64,000 bases of DNA from a virus, in the IMG/VR virus record IMGVR_UViG_3300008262_000126, positions 1 through 64,000 of that record; one strand, 5' to 3'. The position numbers were made by a program, and so were the translations under genes. Shown here in pieces: positions 5,836 to 14,214 of the stretch. Numbering within the stretch: position 1 is the stretch's first letter; the number at the start of each line of letters is the position of its first letter. Below the pieces are notes generated by a model, which saw only the letters and a program-made list of their open reading frames with translations, was not told the origin of the DNA and ran no database searches.

Positions 5836-6545
5836 ACATCCTCCTGAATATCAAGAAGCGATGCGTGAATATAACCCAACCAGTTACAATTGTACCACAG
5901 GTTATTGTTGTTATAAACCGCGCCTTCGGTGCCATTTGCCTCAATAACCACTGTACTACCCTTAGGGTAGACAGCAATGATGTTATTTCCAAATTCCGGA
6001 AGGCTGCGTACGTTGCAGTTTACTTGAAGCTTTGCTATTTTGTATGGTTGTTCTAGAGACTTTGACCATTTTGAAAATTGAGCGTCTGTAAAACCAGAAG
6101 GGTCTATTTTACGACCGGCTGGTCGTGCAATAAAGCGATGCGTTACAAGCTCCAATCCTTTGTGGATCCGAGCCAGCCGAGTCAAACCGGCATACATGTA
6201 ACCGCTCCAGTTAACTTCCTTAGGCGTAAAGTGAACCTCAACTCCAATTGAATTGAGGTTTGCATACGCATCTCTGCTTACTTCGCCGGCGTGCCAGGCT
6301 ACGTAGTGCACAGGATCTAAAACTTGATAAATTGTTCCGTCTTTTCCGATCAGGTAATGAGCGGAAACATTAGGAGAGTTTACTAAGAACGCTAGCTCAG
6401 CCTCACTTCTTGAGTTAGCTGCGCCATTAGTAGTGTGAACAACAAAGGACTTATACGGGCTGTTGCCCGTTCTCAGGCTGTAACCCTGTCCCGGTTTCAG
6501 CACTAGGTTCTTCTGGTGCTGCGGGTTGTTCTTGATTTGCGTCAT
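5832..6545 (-). CDS. N-acetylmuramoyl-L-alanine amidase endolysin with SH3-like tail
   Basis: 237 residues. An Amidase_2-type domain covers about residues 30-155. It has the zinc-ligand His in FVVHTTNGA, the segment SAHYLIGKDGTIYQVLDP, the WHAGE motif in YVAWHAGEVSRDA, and GVEVHFTP; LVTHRFIARPAGRKIDPSGF supplies the later His and the usual RK.DP. A bacterial SH3-like domain follows (about 175-230; LQVNCNVRSLPEFGNNII, LWYNCNWLGYIH) for wall binding. It hydrolyses the bond between muramic acid and the stem peptide to lyse the cell. There is no signal peptide, so release would need the holin. The start overlaps the portal gene end by 95 bases; GAGGTAG lies ten bases before the ATG. Confidence 0.88.
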   Translation of the reverse strand: MTQIKNNPQHQKNLVLKPGQGYSLRTGNSPYKSFVVHTTNGAANSRSEAELAFLVNSPNVSAHYLIGKDGTIYQVLDPVHYVAWHAGEVSRDAYANLNSIGVEVHFTPKEVNWSGYMYAGLTRLARIHKGLELVTHRFIARPAGRKIDPSGFTDAQFSKWSKSLEQPYKIAKLQVNCNVRSLPEFGNNIIAVYPKGSTVVIEANGTEGAVYNNNNLWYNCNWLGYIHASLLDIQEDV

Positions 6546-7890
6546 CAGCTTCTACCTCAAAACTTATTTTTTGTTGCTCTTCCTCATAAGTCGACCCGTA
6601 TAACTGGGCGATAGTATCCTTGCTGATAGCACCAATTTGCTGAGCTTGTATAGCAAACTGGGTCAGTGCGGTCATGTCCTGGAATTGAATTGGACTAAAG
6701 TAAGGTTTAGGCCAGGAAGTCAAGTTGTTTCGTTCTGCGAGATTTTCGTAAAACCACTCAACCCAGGATAGAAGTCGATCGCGAACTTCGGTAAGCGTTG
6801 CCATCGGTCCGAGTGAGGCTATGCGGCTATCAGAGGAGTTGCTTCGAAGAGACTCACCAACAGTGAGAATTCGAGGAAATCCGAGAGCCAGGAAAATGTC
6901 TGCGTTCGGCTCTGCATACTTTGATTCGTTTAGCAGTGCGTCGAGTGGCGGAAGAACCCATTTAATATCCACAGTGTGGTTAGTAAAGAGATTAAAAACA
7001 CGATCACCTGATGCTGCTGCCTGGGCTATTGCCGTTTGCGTTGCTTCGATGTCATCGTCTGTTGCAGGAAATTCGTCACTACCTATTTTCACTTGTCGCA
7101 AAAGCTCGATAGAGCGAGAAACAATAGTACGATCCATTATTTTTAAATATTCTTTATGCTGCATCGCCGATAAAGCGTTCTGCAGGTAAGGTAACGGGTA
7201 ATCACCGTAAGAGACAATATCTCCATAAATTGCGCGCGTATCGGTTAACGGAAACGTTCTTTGCCCTGCCTGAACGGCGCGCACATACTCGGGAGACTGC
7301 TTTAGCAGCTCTTTGTATGCCTCGACGTCGTCAGTACCGTCCATCCGTTTGCCTTTACCCATAATAAAGGAGATTTCGTCGTCGGGAATTTCCAGATACA
7401 CAGCGCGCTGAGTACCAGTCGGTCGTTTTCGCAATCGAATGTTGCTTGCGTTACGAACCCACATGTCTTCCGGAATTTCGACACGTTTTCGAGTTAGGCT
7501 AGGGTTTAGCTTATTCATCATAACGGTCTTGTAGGTAATTCCTGGGACAACCAGACCGTGAATAAAGTACTCGGTCGCCATCAGCTTAAGAAATGGTTGA
7601 ATCTTCTCGGCAACTGCGTCAAAAAACAAAGCGTTATTGTCGTCTTCTGTTTTCTTGTTCCGCAGCTTAGTAATACCGAGATTTACCAACCGGTTGATTA
7701 CAGTTCGCGCAATTGTGTCACGCTCGTAAAAATGCCGGCAGTAATGAATAAGTTCATGGTATGTATACTTCTTAGTGTTATCGAACGGCTTGTTCAACGG
7801 GTCGTAGTACCCTACGACGTTAAGGTTATACGTAAATATTGGGTTTGGCGAAAACCCTGCTACTGCCTTGTTTGAAAGTGTTTTAGTCAT
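6451..7890 (-). CDS. Portal protein
   Basis: 479 residues from ATG 7890 (GAGGTG upstream). It lies directly after the large terminase, the classic place for the portal. It has the usual features: an N-terminal alpha/beta region (YHELIHYCRHFYERDTIART), a clip/stem region rich in long helices (PYLQNALSAMQHKEYLKIMD) and a C-terminal Pro/Gln/Glu-rich tail. The protein should form the dodecameric ring at the head vertex through which DNA passes. The call is from context and fold-type features, not from a single catalytic motif. Its last 95 bases are shared with the endolysin gene in another frame. Confidence 0.75.
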   Translation of the reverse strand: MTKTLSNKAVAGFSPNPIFTYNLNVVGYYDPLNKPFDNTKKYTYHELIHYCRHFYERDTIARTVINRLVNLGITKLRNKKTEDDNNALFFDAVAEKIQPFLKLMATEYFIHGLVVPGITYKTVMMNKLNPSLTRKRVEIPEDMWVRNASNIRLRKRPTGTQRAVYLEIPDDEISFIMGKGKRMDGTDDVEAYKELLKQSPEYVRAVQAGQRTFPLTDTRAIYGDIVSYGDYPLPYLQNALSAMQHKEYLKIMDRTIVSRSIELLRQVKIGSDEFPATDDDIEATQTAIAQAAASGDRVFNLFTNHTVDIKWVLPPLDALLNESKYAEPNADIFLALGFPRILTVGESLRSNSSDSRIASLGPMATLTEVRDRLLSWVEWFYENLAERNNLTSWPKPYFSPIQFQDMTALTQFAIQAQQIGAISKDTIAQLYGSTYEEEQQKISFEVEADDANQEQPAAPEEPSAETGTGLQPENGQQPV

Positions 7891-7892
7891 AA

Positions 7893-10484
7893 TCACCTCG
7901 AAGTATTGTAGGCCGCTGACTTGGCGAGAGCGGTACCTTTAGAAGCAGGTACTGGAACTCGAAGTGCGCCGATAAAACAAAGATAGCTCGCATAGATGTG
8001 GTCATCGTTACTTTCTCCGTGACCGCGAGGGGATACCACGAAATAGTGCATATGTCCGGATGCTCGACGTTGCCGTGCAACACGCTCTAACTGAGAAATT
8101 CCCTCAGCGTCGACTTCCGAAAACACTAAAGTACCGTTTGTGATTTGGCGAATAAGTTCGTTAGTAGCCCATGCTTTAAACGACTCGGTAATTTCCTGGC
8201 TGTCTGAAATAGACCCGACACCGATCTTCTCGTTAAATTGAACAGCCTCTAACTTGGACGCGTATTGACCGCTAGCAAATTCAGGACGCGTTTTCAGGCT
8301 CTGAACAATACCAGCACCACCGCCACCAGCACCGACGTCAATCGCGATTCTACTCGCATTGTACCCACGTGCTAAATAGTCAATAATGCGCTCCTGTTCA
8401 GGATAATCAATGCGTTGAATTCGGTACCGGACGAGAGAGTGCCATATGCCGTCAATAGACCCGAATACCTGTAGTACGGTAGGATCACTGAAGCCTGTGT
8501 CGATTGCAAACACAATACTTTCGCACTTAGGAAGTTTAACAACAGGCAGTGCCTCTTGATACGTACGTCCTTTGTCCTTGTCTGATCCGCTATAACGATA
8601 CGTATAAAAATCAAACGGGAGAATCTTCATCTGATCGCGTGAGATAACTTGGAAAGACGGAGAACCATGCTTTCCTAGGATTAGCTGCTGAAATATGTCA
8701 GAGGATTCCCCACCAAACTTGGAAAGTGCGTCGTCCCAATCAGCCTTTGTGAAGTACGGGTTGTTCGGTGCGGGTATGCGATACTTTTTAAACTTAGGAG
8801 TCTTGACATCCAAGACATACAAAGCTGTGTTACGCATGCCATTTGGCACGCCAAAATATCGCTCCTCGACCTTAGGTTCCCACGTATTCAAGGTAGGCTG
8901 CATCTGATCAAACGCAGGCATTGGAAATAACTGAAACTCGTCGCCCATAATTTTAGGAATGTGCAGACCGACCAAGTTGTTCTCGCCTTTGCTACCAGCG
9001 ATACGAGCGTTTAGACGGTGCCTTCGAGCTCCCATTTGAAAGTCTAACGTTCCTTTGGACCTGTTGACATTGTTATTCAAAAAGTCTTTCAGGAGGGGAG
9101 AAACGGTAAATTTTAAAATTACCTTGTCTAGAATAGGAGTTAACTGGCTGCTGTTGGGCGTCACCATAAGTTGCTCAGGGGTTCTGGGAAACTCAATAGA
9201 CGAGTTGAGAACTTGGTAAGTTATCAAGTCCTCTAAGATAACTGAGTTGTGTACAACAATGTTTTCGCTTATGTATGTTTCATCGTGGTAAACGTGTACT
9301 GAGTAAGTCAGCTGCATTCCATGCCGCTGCTTGCTGCTAATGGGCTCCCAAGAGTACCAGTCAAGCACCGAGTCAGTTGTTTTTAAATTAACTGATACCC
9401 CCGGAACTTTGAAGTGGTTCCAAAACGCGTGAGCGGCGCTTCTGTCGTACGTTTCGACAACCCATTGAGAGTCGTCAATGTCAAAGATATGATGCTCTTC
9501 TGCATGATCTGCGACTTTGTATGATTTCGTTTTTACACCAAAATACAGAAGAAGTTCCTGCCAATCCTGCACATACTTCCAATTAAACAGTTTGATCTTT
9601 ACGCAGTCAAGCGAAAGATCTCCGTGCTGAGCATAGGCTGCTTCGAGAAATATACGGATGTTATCCAGTTTCTGTGTTTTGAGCCAATCAAGTTTGAACA
9701 CCCGACGGTAATCTTTGCCATACGCACCAAGCTCAATCTTAAGCTGATTGAGATAGTGCCTTACTCCGCCGGCTTTCATACGTTCAATGTAAACTTTACC
9801 AGACTCGTCTTTTCTGTATTGCAGGTACAGCGAGTTTGCTATTTCTTTAATCTCCGCATCGATGCGTTTGTAGCGTGGGACTATTGCACCCGCAGGTTTA
9901 AAATAAACACTGCCTGTGGCAAGATAGCCGAGAATGCGAAGTTCTGCCCAGCTCAGCGTATTGTGTACGCAGTGATCTGTGGGAAGTTTGTTCATAACGG
10001 CCACGACATCACCGACTTCTAAGTCCTGCATAAGGACAAAGCCTTTGGGTGTCATCACTGGATGTACGTCGGTAGCTTTGAGACTGTGGCCCGACTTAGT
10101 GGTAATTGAGTAGCATTTTTTCCATTTGTCTTTCCGGACAAACGCACGCCTCTGTGTAAAATCTCCCTTAATCGAATAGCCGTATGTTATAAAAGAGGGC
10201 TTCTTCAAAAGAGCCGTAATCGTCTGATACCCCTCGTTTGTAAAAACTCGAGCAGACGCGGGTTGGCATTTACCAATAGCGCGACCGCCAGTCACTACGA
10301 CGTGGCGTGACTGATCAGTCAGTATTTCTTTCTGGTAAGGCCGGAAAGAAAATTCTTCCTCCGGCCAGTTGCCCCTATTCATATCGGCATTGTTAGTAGA
10401 GCGTAGAAACTCGTTAAGCCAAACAGGATCTTCGAGAATTTCTAAGAGCGCTAACTCAGCGTCGTCAATCTTCGCTTTTAACAT
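7893..10484 (-). CDS. terL: Large terminase subunit (TerL) interrupted by an intein
   Basis: 863 codons from ATG 10484 (AGAGGAAG upstream; an ATG 39 bases earlier is less well placed), of which 341 belong to an intein. After splicing the enzyme would have about 522 residues. It has the ATPase P-loop GGRAIGK joined to SVILEDL after splicing, Walker B IMGDEFQLFP, and the RNase H-like nuclease acids in VFAIDTGFSDPTVLQ, RIAIDVGAGGGGAG and SNDDHIYASYL. It cuts concatemeric DNA and drives it through the portal. The intein sits between the Lys and Ser of the P-loop, so the unspliced protein cannot bind ATP properly. It overlaps the putative small terminase by 20 bases and ends 2 bases before the portal. 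Confidence 0.93.
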   Translation of the reverse strand: MLKAKIDDAELALLEILEDPVWLNEFLRSTNNADMNRGNWPEEEFSFRPYQKEILTDQSRHVVVTGGRAIGKCQPASARVFTNEGYQTITALLKKPSFITYGYSIKGDFTQRRAFVRKDKWKKCYSITTKSGHSLKATDVHPVMTPKGFVLMQDLEVGDVVAVMNKLPTDHCVHNTLSWAELRILGYLATGSVYFKPAGAIVPRYKRIDAEIKEIANSLYLQYRKDESGKVYIERMKAGGVRHYLNQLKIELGAYGKDYRRVFKLDWLKTQKLDNIRIFLEAAYAQHGDLSLDCVKIKLFNWKYVQDWQELLLYFGVKTKSYKVADHAEEHHIFDIDDSQWVVETYDRSAAHAFWNHFKVPGVSVNLKTTDSVLDWYSWEPISSKQRHGMQLTYSVHVYHDETYISENIVVHNSVILEDLITYQVLNSSIEFPRTPEQLMVTPNSSQLTPILDKVILKFTVSPLLKDFLNNNVNRSKGTLDFQMGARRHRLNARIAGSKGENNLVGLHIPKIMGDEFQLFPMPAFDQMQPTLNTWEPKVEERYFGVPNGMRNTALYVLDVKTPKFKKYRIPAPNNPYFTKADWDDALSKFGGESSDIFQQLILGKHGSPSFQVISRDQMKILPFDFYTYRYSGSDKDKGRTYQEALPVVKLPKCESIVFAIDTGFSDPTVLQVFGSIDGIWHSLVRYRIQRIDYPEQERIIDYLARGYNASRIAIDVGAGGGGAGIVQSLKTRPEFASGQYASKLEAVQFNEKIGVGSISDSQEITESFKAWATNELIRQITNGTLVFSEVDAEGISQLERVARQRRASGHMHYFVVSPRGHGESNDDHIYASYLCFIGALRVPVPASKGTALAKSAAYNTSR
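9246..10268 (-). mobile_element. Intein in the TerL P-loop, with decayed homing endonuclease
   Basis: 341 codons inserted in frame. It starts with Cys (CQPASARVFTNEGYQTITAL, block A) and shows block B with the T-x-x-H motif (LKATDVHPVMTPKGFVL). It ends with block F/G VYHDETYISENIVVHN, followed by Ser as the first C-extein residue. The middle has the shape of a LAGLIDADG (DOD) endonuclease, but its two helices read ILGYLATGSVYF and FLEAAYAQHGDLSLD, lacking the catalytic acids at the usual ends. Splicing looks intact and homing activity probably lost. The boundaries are precise because the flanks join to a standard terminase P-loop. Confidence 0.92.
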
Positions 10485-11115
10485 CGTCTTCCTCTGCCTC
10501 CTCTTCGTCCCCCAAGATAACATCGTCTTCGATGTCTGATCCTTCGCTTCCAGAGGATCTCGCCTTCTTTACAGAATAGCGGTGTTTTTTACGCCAGCCT
10601 GCGTCTTTAATATCGAAGAAGATGTCCTTCTCCTCACGCTCGGCGGTTACTGGTTTGTTACACTGATTGCAGTTAACTTTAAGTTCAAACGCACTGTGAT
10701 CGTGCATAATTGAAAAGCGCGAAAGAAGTATCTTACAGTTTGGGCAATACAGCTTAATAAGCCGGCGCTCAAGAAAATCTTGAGCAGTTTGCTTCAAACT
10801 GACAATGTACTCCGCCACAGACTCAGAGGAGTTCTGATTGCGTGTCTTTCGGTCAAGCGCAAGGGCTCGTTCAAGTTGCAGATTGCGCTCGATGATGTCC
10901 TTCAAAGAAGAACTTAATCGTTGAATCATGTCAATGTTGTCTACTGGGTCATCTTGCGTCAGTTCCTGTAGTTTTGCTTGAACGCTCTCAACAATAATTT
11001 GATTGTTGATTAGCATTTCCAAATTGGCTTTATCATTTGGGGATGATAATGTAGCCAAGTCGTATTTATCCGAATAGTCCTTCAAAATCTCATCAAACCT
11101 TCGGTTCTTAGCCAT
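10465..11115 (-). CDS. Putative small terminase subunit or terminase-associated zinc-binding protein
   Basis: 216 residues beginning MAKNRRFDEILKDYSDKYDL, with TGGAGGGG upstream. A long helical first half (about residues 25-120; LQELTQDDPVDNIDMIQRLS) is followed by a four-Cys zinc ribbon (YCPNCKILL at about 123 and VNCNQCNKP at about 148) and a Ser/Glu/Asp-rich acidic tail. Its place immediately before TerL, with a 20-base overlap, suggests the DNA-recognition subunit. A zinc ribbon is not standard for TerS, so the role is inferred from position. A hairpin and a promoter-like pair precede it at 11,130-11,203. Confidence 0.5.
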   Translation of the reverse strand: MAKNRRFDEILKDYSDKYDLATLSSPNDKANLEMLINNQIIVESVQAKLQELTQDDPVDNIDMIQRLSSSLKDIIERNLQLERALALDRKTRNQNSSESVAEYIVSLKQTAQDFLERRLIKLYCPNCKILLSRFSIMHDHSAFELKVNCNQCNKPVTAEREEKDIFFDIKDAGWRKKHRYSVKKARSSGSEGSDIEDDVILGDEEEAEEDDVKSED

Positions 11116-11129
11116 TTCCCCTCCAGTAA

Positions 11130-11168
11130 GTGAGAGATACTAGTACCAAAGTACACAGTATCTCTCAC
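11130..11168 (-). promoter_or_regulatory. Long 5'-leader hairpin before the putative terS
   Basis: A 12-bp perfect stem, GTGAGAGATACT (11130-11141) with AGTATCTCTCAC (11157-11168), encloses a smaller GTAC-CAAA-GTAC hairpin. It ends just before the ribosome site of the 10,465-11,115 gene. There is no T-run on the minus strand, so it looks like a leader stem-loop rather than a terminator. Confidence 0.6.
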
Positions 11169-11174
11169 CAATGT

Positions 11175-11203
11175 ATCTAATAATTTGTCAGCGAATCGGA
11201 CAA
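11175..11203 (-). promoter_or_regulatory. Possible leftward promoter within the nrdJ end
   Basis: Minus strand TTGTCC (11198-11203), 17 bases, TTAGAT (11175-11180). The predicted start falls at about 11,168, exactly the first base of the leader hairpin, which supports it. The match to consensus is moderate. Confidence 0.4.
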
Positions 11204-13338
11204 GCCCCGCCTTCGCAGTCTGTTCCCAGGTCGTCGTCGACTTCCACATTCTCGTGTTTCTCAAGAAGTGCGATAATCGACAAGCCTGTTACACCAGAGA
11301 CTTCGGCCAATCGACGCTCGTACTCGAGTTCGTCAATTGCTTCGTACGGCATCAACGGGTAAGCCGTTGTAAACTTTGGAAGGAACGAAACACCAATGTA
11401 GTCTTCCCACTTGCGAAGCAGCAGTTCGATAATATCATCAACTTCGTCGGGACTGAATGTCACGGTGATTGACGTATTATGGTCAGTCCAGTACTTCTGC
11501 AAGATAAAGTAGCGATTAAGCTGTTCAACAGCACTTTCCGTTGCTGAAGCTTTCTTGGCAGACGTTTTAATTGGGAACTCTACAACCCAGGTCAATGCGC
11601 TTTTGAGTGTTGCTTCCTTGTCCGCATCGCTCATGGCTGCAAAGACATCAGGCATGCATGATGTGGCTTCTGGGAAGATTGGATACCCTGACTCGCGCAT
11701 AGCTTGAGCCAGCGGGTCTTTTGACGAGATACGGACACGGCGAACGTAGTGAGGTGCGTACGATGCGTGAGCACCGCTGGAGACAGTAGGAAGTTGAGCG
11801 ATTGTGCCCGACGGCTTAACCGTTGTAACTAAAAGGGGAGTGGGAATGCGGAGTTCAGCTGCATATCCCAGAGCTGCTTCTTGAGCAACCGTATTTATAA
11901 TCGCCAAAACTTCGCGCAATGTGTAAAACTTTAAACGTGAGCGATTTGCGCCATCACGGTCGACAGTACGAATAGCATTTGAGCTTTCTTCGGTAGTCGA
12001 AACACCGAGTGCGTCGAAAGCCTCGACGTAGCCCGTTAGGCTAACTCCAGTCAATCGATCTCGCTGCTGTACTTTATTCCAGTGAGGCAGCTCAAGCTCG
12101 AGTGTGGCCATACGCACTCCGAGACGCGTGGCTTGCACTACTGCACGCTCAAGTTCAATCATATCGAGATACCCACCGTACTCGTCATTCTTAACGAAGT
12201 TACGAACGTTAATTTCGCTAAGGTTACACACACCGTTATCTGCCAAAAGAATTTCCGCACACGGGTTAGTACCGGCATACCAAGGGCGACGTTTTGCCGC
12301 AGCCACAGCATTAATAAAACCTGGCTCGCCGTTGTTCAAAATACGGCTGAACAGCTGCGTAAGCTGCTCTTTGGTTGGTTTCTCAGTGAAGTAAACCGAA
12401 TTGTTACTCATTGAGCGAAACCGCTTGTCTTCTTTAGCGGGGTCGGACCAAAGGTCGACTTTAGCGTCAAGTACCGCAGTGTCGTTAATGTCAAACAAGG
12501 TGATCTCGGAAGAACGACGAACGCCGCCGACAACAACGGCCTCGCCAATCAAGTTCATCACGTCCATAGCCTGAAGCGTCGAAAGACGGTCAGTGCCCTC
12601 GTTCAAGACTTTGACAATCTTCTCGTACATATCCCGCAGTGCTTCATGACCGCTGGCGCGACCGCCAAACGTTTTCAATTGCTCGCCTGCGGGACGGACG
12701 CTATCGTAGTCGACAACGATCTTCTTATAACCCTTGAAGAAGGCTTCAAACAGGGCTTCTAAGCCCCACACCCAGCCTTCCTTGCTATCACCTACCGAAA
12801 GATACATTATGTCGCCATCAATGGCATATTTCGAGAGCTCTTCGCGATCCGCTTTGCGCTTAGCGCTATATTCTCTGTGTTCAATGGTTACGCCGGTGAT
12901 CAGCGCTGGGAATTTGGTTACGTCCTGCGGCAAAACGCGAAAACCTACTCCAGTGCCAAGCATCATCAAATAAAATGCGTCGAGGAACGCTTGTACATCA
13001 TCAACGATCATGAACGAGCAGTTGAAGTTCGAAAGCGGGTACTTCTTAGCAGCCTCTGTGCCACCGGTCCACAAAGTGCGACCTGCTGGAAAAACTGACA
13101 GATTGTACATGGCCTCAAAAAGTTCACGTGCTTCCATTTCCCGATCCAGGCGGTTAGTAATTGCGTCGAGACCCATGCTGTACTCAACCACGCGAGTAAC
13201 AGTCTCTTTCCAAGTTTCTCGTCGTCGCTTGGTAGGTAAATACCGGCTATATGTACGCAGATAGACAAACTGACCGAGCAAGCTCGGCCATTGTGGATTG
13301 TCTTCAAATTTGTTTAAGAATGACTTACTAAGTAACAT
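11188..13338 (-). CDS. nrdJ: Adenosylcobalamin-dependent (class II) ribonucleoside-triphosphate reductase
   Basis: 716 residues, close to the 739 of the monomeric Lactobacillus leichmannii enzyme. The redox Cys pair is seen in SNFNCSFMIVDD and NGVCNLSEINV, the thiyl-radical Cys in GTNPCAEILLADN, and the swinging C-terminal thiols in the final CEGGACPIR. The segment GEAVVVGGVRRSSEITLFD is also typical. It reduces ribonucleotides to deoxyribonucleotides for phage DNA synthesis using vitamin B12 coenzyme and no oxygen. The host must therefore supply cobalamin. The start has AGGAG upstream and overlaps the previous gene by 11 bases. Together with ThyX and MazG it forms the phage nucleotide-supply set. 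Confidence 0.95.
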   Translation of the reverse strand: MLLSKSFLNKFEDNPQWPSLLGQFVYLRTYSRYLPTKRRRETWKETVTRVVEYSMGLDAITNRLDREMEARELFEAMYNLSVFPAGRTLWTGGTEAAKKYPLSNFNCSFMIVDDVQAFLDAFYLMMLGTGVGFRVLPQDVTKFPALITGVTIEHREYSAKRKADREELSKYAIDGDIMYLSVGDSKEGWVWGLEALFEAFFKGYKKIVVDYDSVRPAGEQLKTFGGRASGHEALRDMYEKIVKVLNEGTDRLSTLQAMDVMNLIGEAVVVGGVRRSSEITLFDINDTAVLDAKVDLWSDPAKEDKRFRSMSNNSVYFTEKPTKEQLTQLFSRILNNGEPGFINAVAAAKRRPWYAGTNPCAEILLADNGVCNLSEINVRNFVKNDEYGGYLDMIELERAVVQATRLGVRMATLELELPHWNKVQQRDRLTGVSLTGYVEAFDALGVSTTEESSNAIRTVDRDGANRSRLKFYTLREVLAIINTVAQEAALGYAAELRIPTPLLVTTVKPSGTIAQLPTVSSGAHASYAPHYVRRVRISSKDPLAQAMRESGYPIFPEATSCMPDVFAAMSDADKEATLKSALTWVVEFPIKTSAKKASATESAVEQLNRYFILQKYWTDHNTSITVTFSPDEVDDIIELLLRKWEDYIGVSFLPKFTTAYPLMPYEAIDELEYERRLAEVSGVTGLSIIALLEKHENVEVDDDLGTDCEGGACPIR

Positions 13339-13609
13339 CGTTAGCTCCTATATTCTCGTAATAATGAACTGTCGGATCAGTAAACGCAAAGTCCGTCATT
13401 ATACTCTTGACAGACTTAAGGTTATCCACATACGCAACATGACTGACCATGTGATTCCGCAACTTGTTCATGAAAAGCTGCGGATCCTCTCCGTTAAACG
13501 CAACCACTACTGTGTATGGGTCTAACCGATCATCCTTGTTAGACGCAACGGCAAATCTAACTATAAACGCACTATTCTCTTCCTTCCAGTCTACAATGCG
13601 AAACCTCAT
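13328..13609 (-). CDS. Hypothetical protein, 93 residues
   Basis: Unrecognised small protein beginning MRFRIVDWKEENSAFIVRFA, with beta-strand-like alternation followed by a helical part (QLFMNKLRNHMVSHVAYVDN). It lies between the MazG-like gene and the ribonucleotide reductase, overlapping both by a few bases, so it is translated in the same nucleotide-metabolism unit. A regulatory or accessory role to these enzymes would fit but nothing in the sequence shows it. Confidence 0.65.
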   Translation of the reverse strand: MRFRIVDWKEENSAFIVRFAVASNKDDRLDPYTVVVAFNGEDPQLFMNKLRNHMVSHVAYVDNLKSVKSIMTDFAFTDPTVHYYENIGANDVT

Positions 13610-13947
13610 CGAGTATCCCCATCCCCTTGAATCACCCCGCGCTCCATACGAGAAGCAAGCTTCTCTGCGTTGTGCCAGGCTAAATTTTCAAGAGTTTGAC
13701 CCATATCATCAACACAACAGGTCACATACCAGAGAACATCGCCAAGTTCGTCAAAAAGACGTTCGGCGGTTTCCTGATCAATTTGACCGTCGTGATCGCG
13801 CAAAATCTTTTTCATTTTACCCGCAACTTCACCAGCTTCTGAAGCAAGACCAAGAATCGGATAGATTAACCGATAACCTTCCGAATACTTCTTTGTAGAC
13901 ACAACAAACGCCTGATACTCATTCCAATTCAACGAAGCATCTTCCAT
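13606..13947 (-). CDS. MazG-like nucleotide pyrophosphohydrolase
   Basis: 113 residues from ATG 13947, which has GGAGG upstream; the longer open frame is not used because it runs through the promoter. The metal-binding helices read LGLASEAGEVAGKMKKIL and LFDELGDVLWYVTCC, the E-x-x-E and E-x-x-D pattern of all-alpha MazG/NTP-PPase proteins. These hydrolyse nucleoside triphosphates to monophosphates, cleaning dNTP pools or altering (p)ppGpp signals in phage-infected cells. It is the first gene of the leftward unit that goes on through nrdJ and the terminase. Confidence 0.85.
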   Translation of the reverse strand: MEDASLNWNEYQAFVVSTKKYSEGYRLIYPILGLASEAGEVAGKMKKILRDHDGQIDQETAERLFDELGDVLWYVTCCVDDMGQTLENLAWHNAEKLASRMERGVIQGDGDTR

Positions 13948-13985
13948 CTTTTTCCTCCACCTAGATAATATTAAACACTGAGAAC

Positions 13986-14014
13986 ATGATAACATATAAT
14001 TTAAATAAAAACAA
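13986..14014 (-). promoter_or_regulatory. Leftward sigma-70 promoter for the packaging/nucleotide unit
   Basis: Minus strand TTGTTT (14009-14014), a 17-base spacer ending TGT, then TATCAT (13986-13991). An extended -10 with a partial -35. The surrounding 14,000-14,080 region is very A/T-rich with short inverted repeats (for example TAGAT-TTAAT-ATCTA), as expected for a divergent control region. Confidence 0.6.
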
Positions 14015-14162
14015 AACATACTAGATTTAATATCTAATATGTAAACATATGTTATATGCGCTTCTTTTTTTTTTCTCTCTTGTGGGATTATAACAATCTC
14101 GTCAAGTGATTAGTATTAGAATTGCATTAGACAACCTCACTTACATAAACTCTCCGCTTTTA

Positions 14163-14190
14163 TGCTATGATAGTAGCGGGTAAATATGCC
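14163..14190 (+). promoter_or_regulatory. Rightward extended -10 promoter and start-site hairpin
   Basis: TGC TATGAT (14163-14171), with TTACAT further upstream as a poor -35, followed by a weak hairpin GGGTA-AATA-TGCCC (about 14,177-14,190). It would drive the regulator candidate at 14,215 and possibly the head genes, back to back with the leftward promoter at 13,986-14,014. Confidence 0.45.
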
Positions 14191-14214
14191 CAAAATAACT
14201 TGTCAGGTGAATTT

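Noticed and set aside
6821-7189. Plus-strand open frame of 122 codons inside the portal gene
   Set aside because: Ser/Arg-rich shadow of the portal codons, without ribosome site or context.
9624-10022. Plus-strand frame of 132 codons under the intein
   Set aside because: Opposite a clear intein coding region, no ribosome site, Cys/Phe-rich shadow composition.
12082-12414. Two overlapping plus-strand frames under the ribonucleotide reductase
   Set aside because: They mirror highly conserved reductase codons and have no supporting signals.
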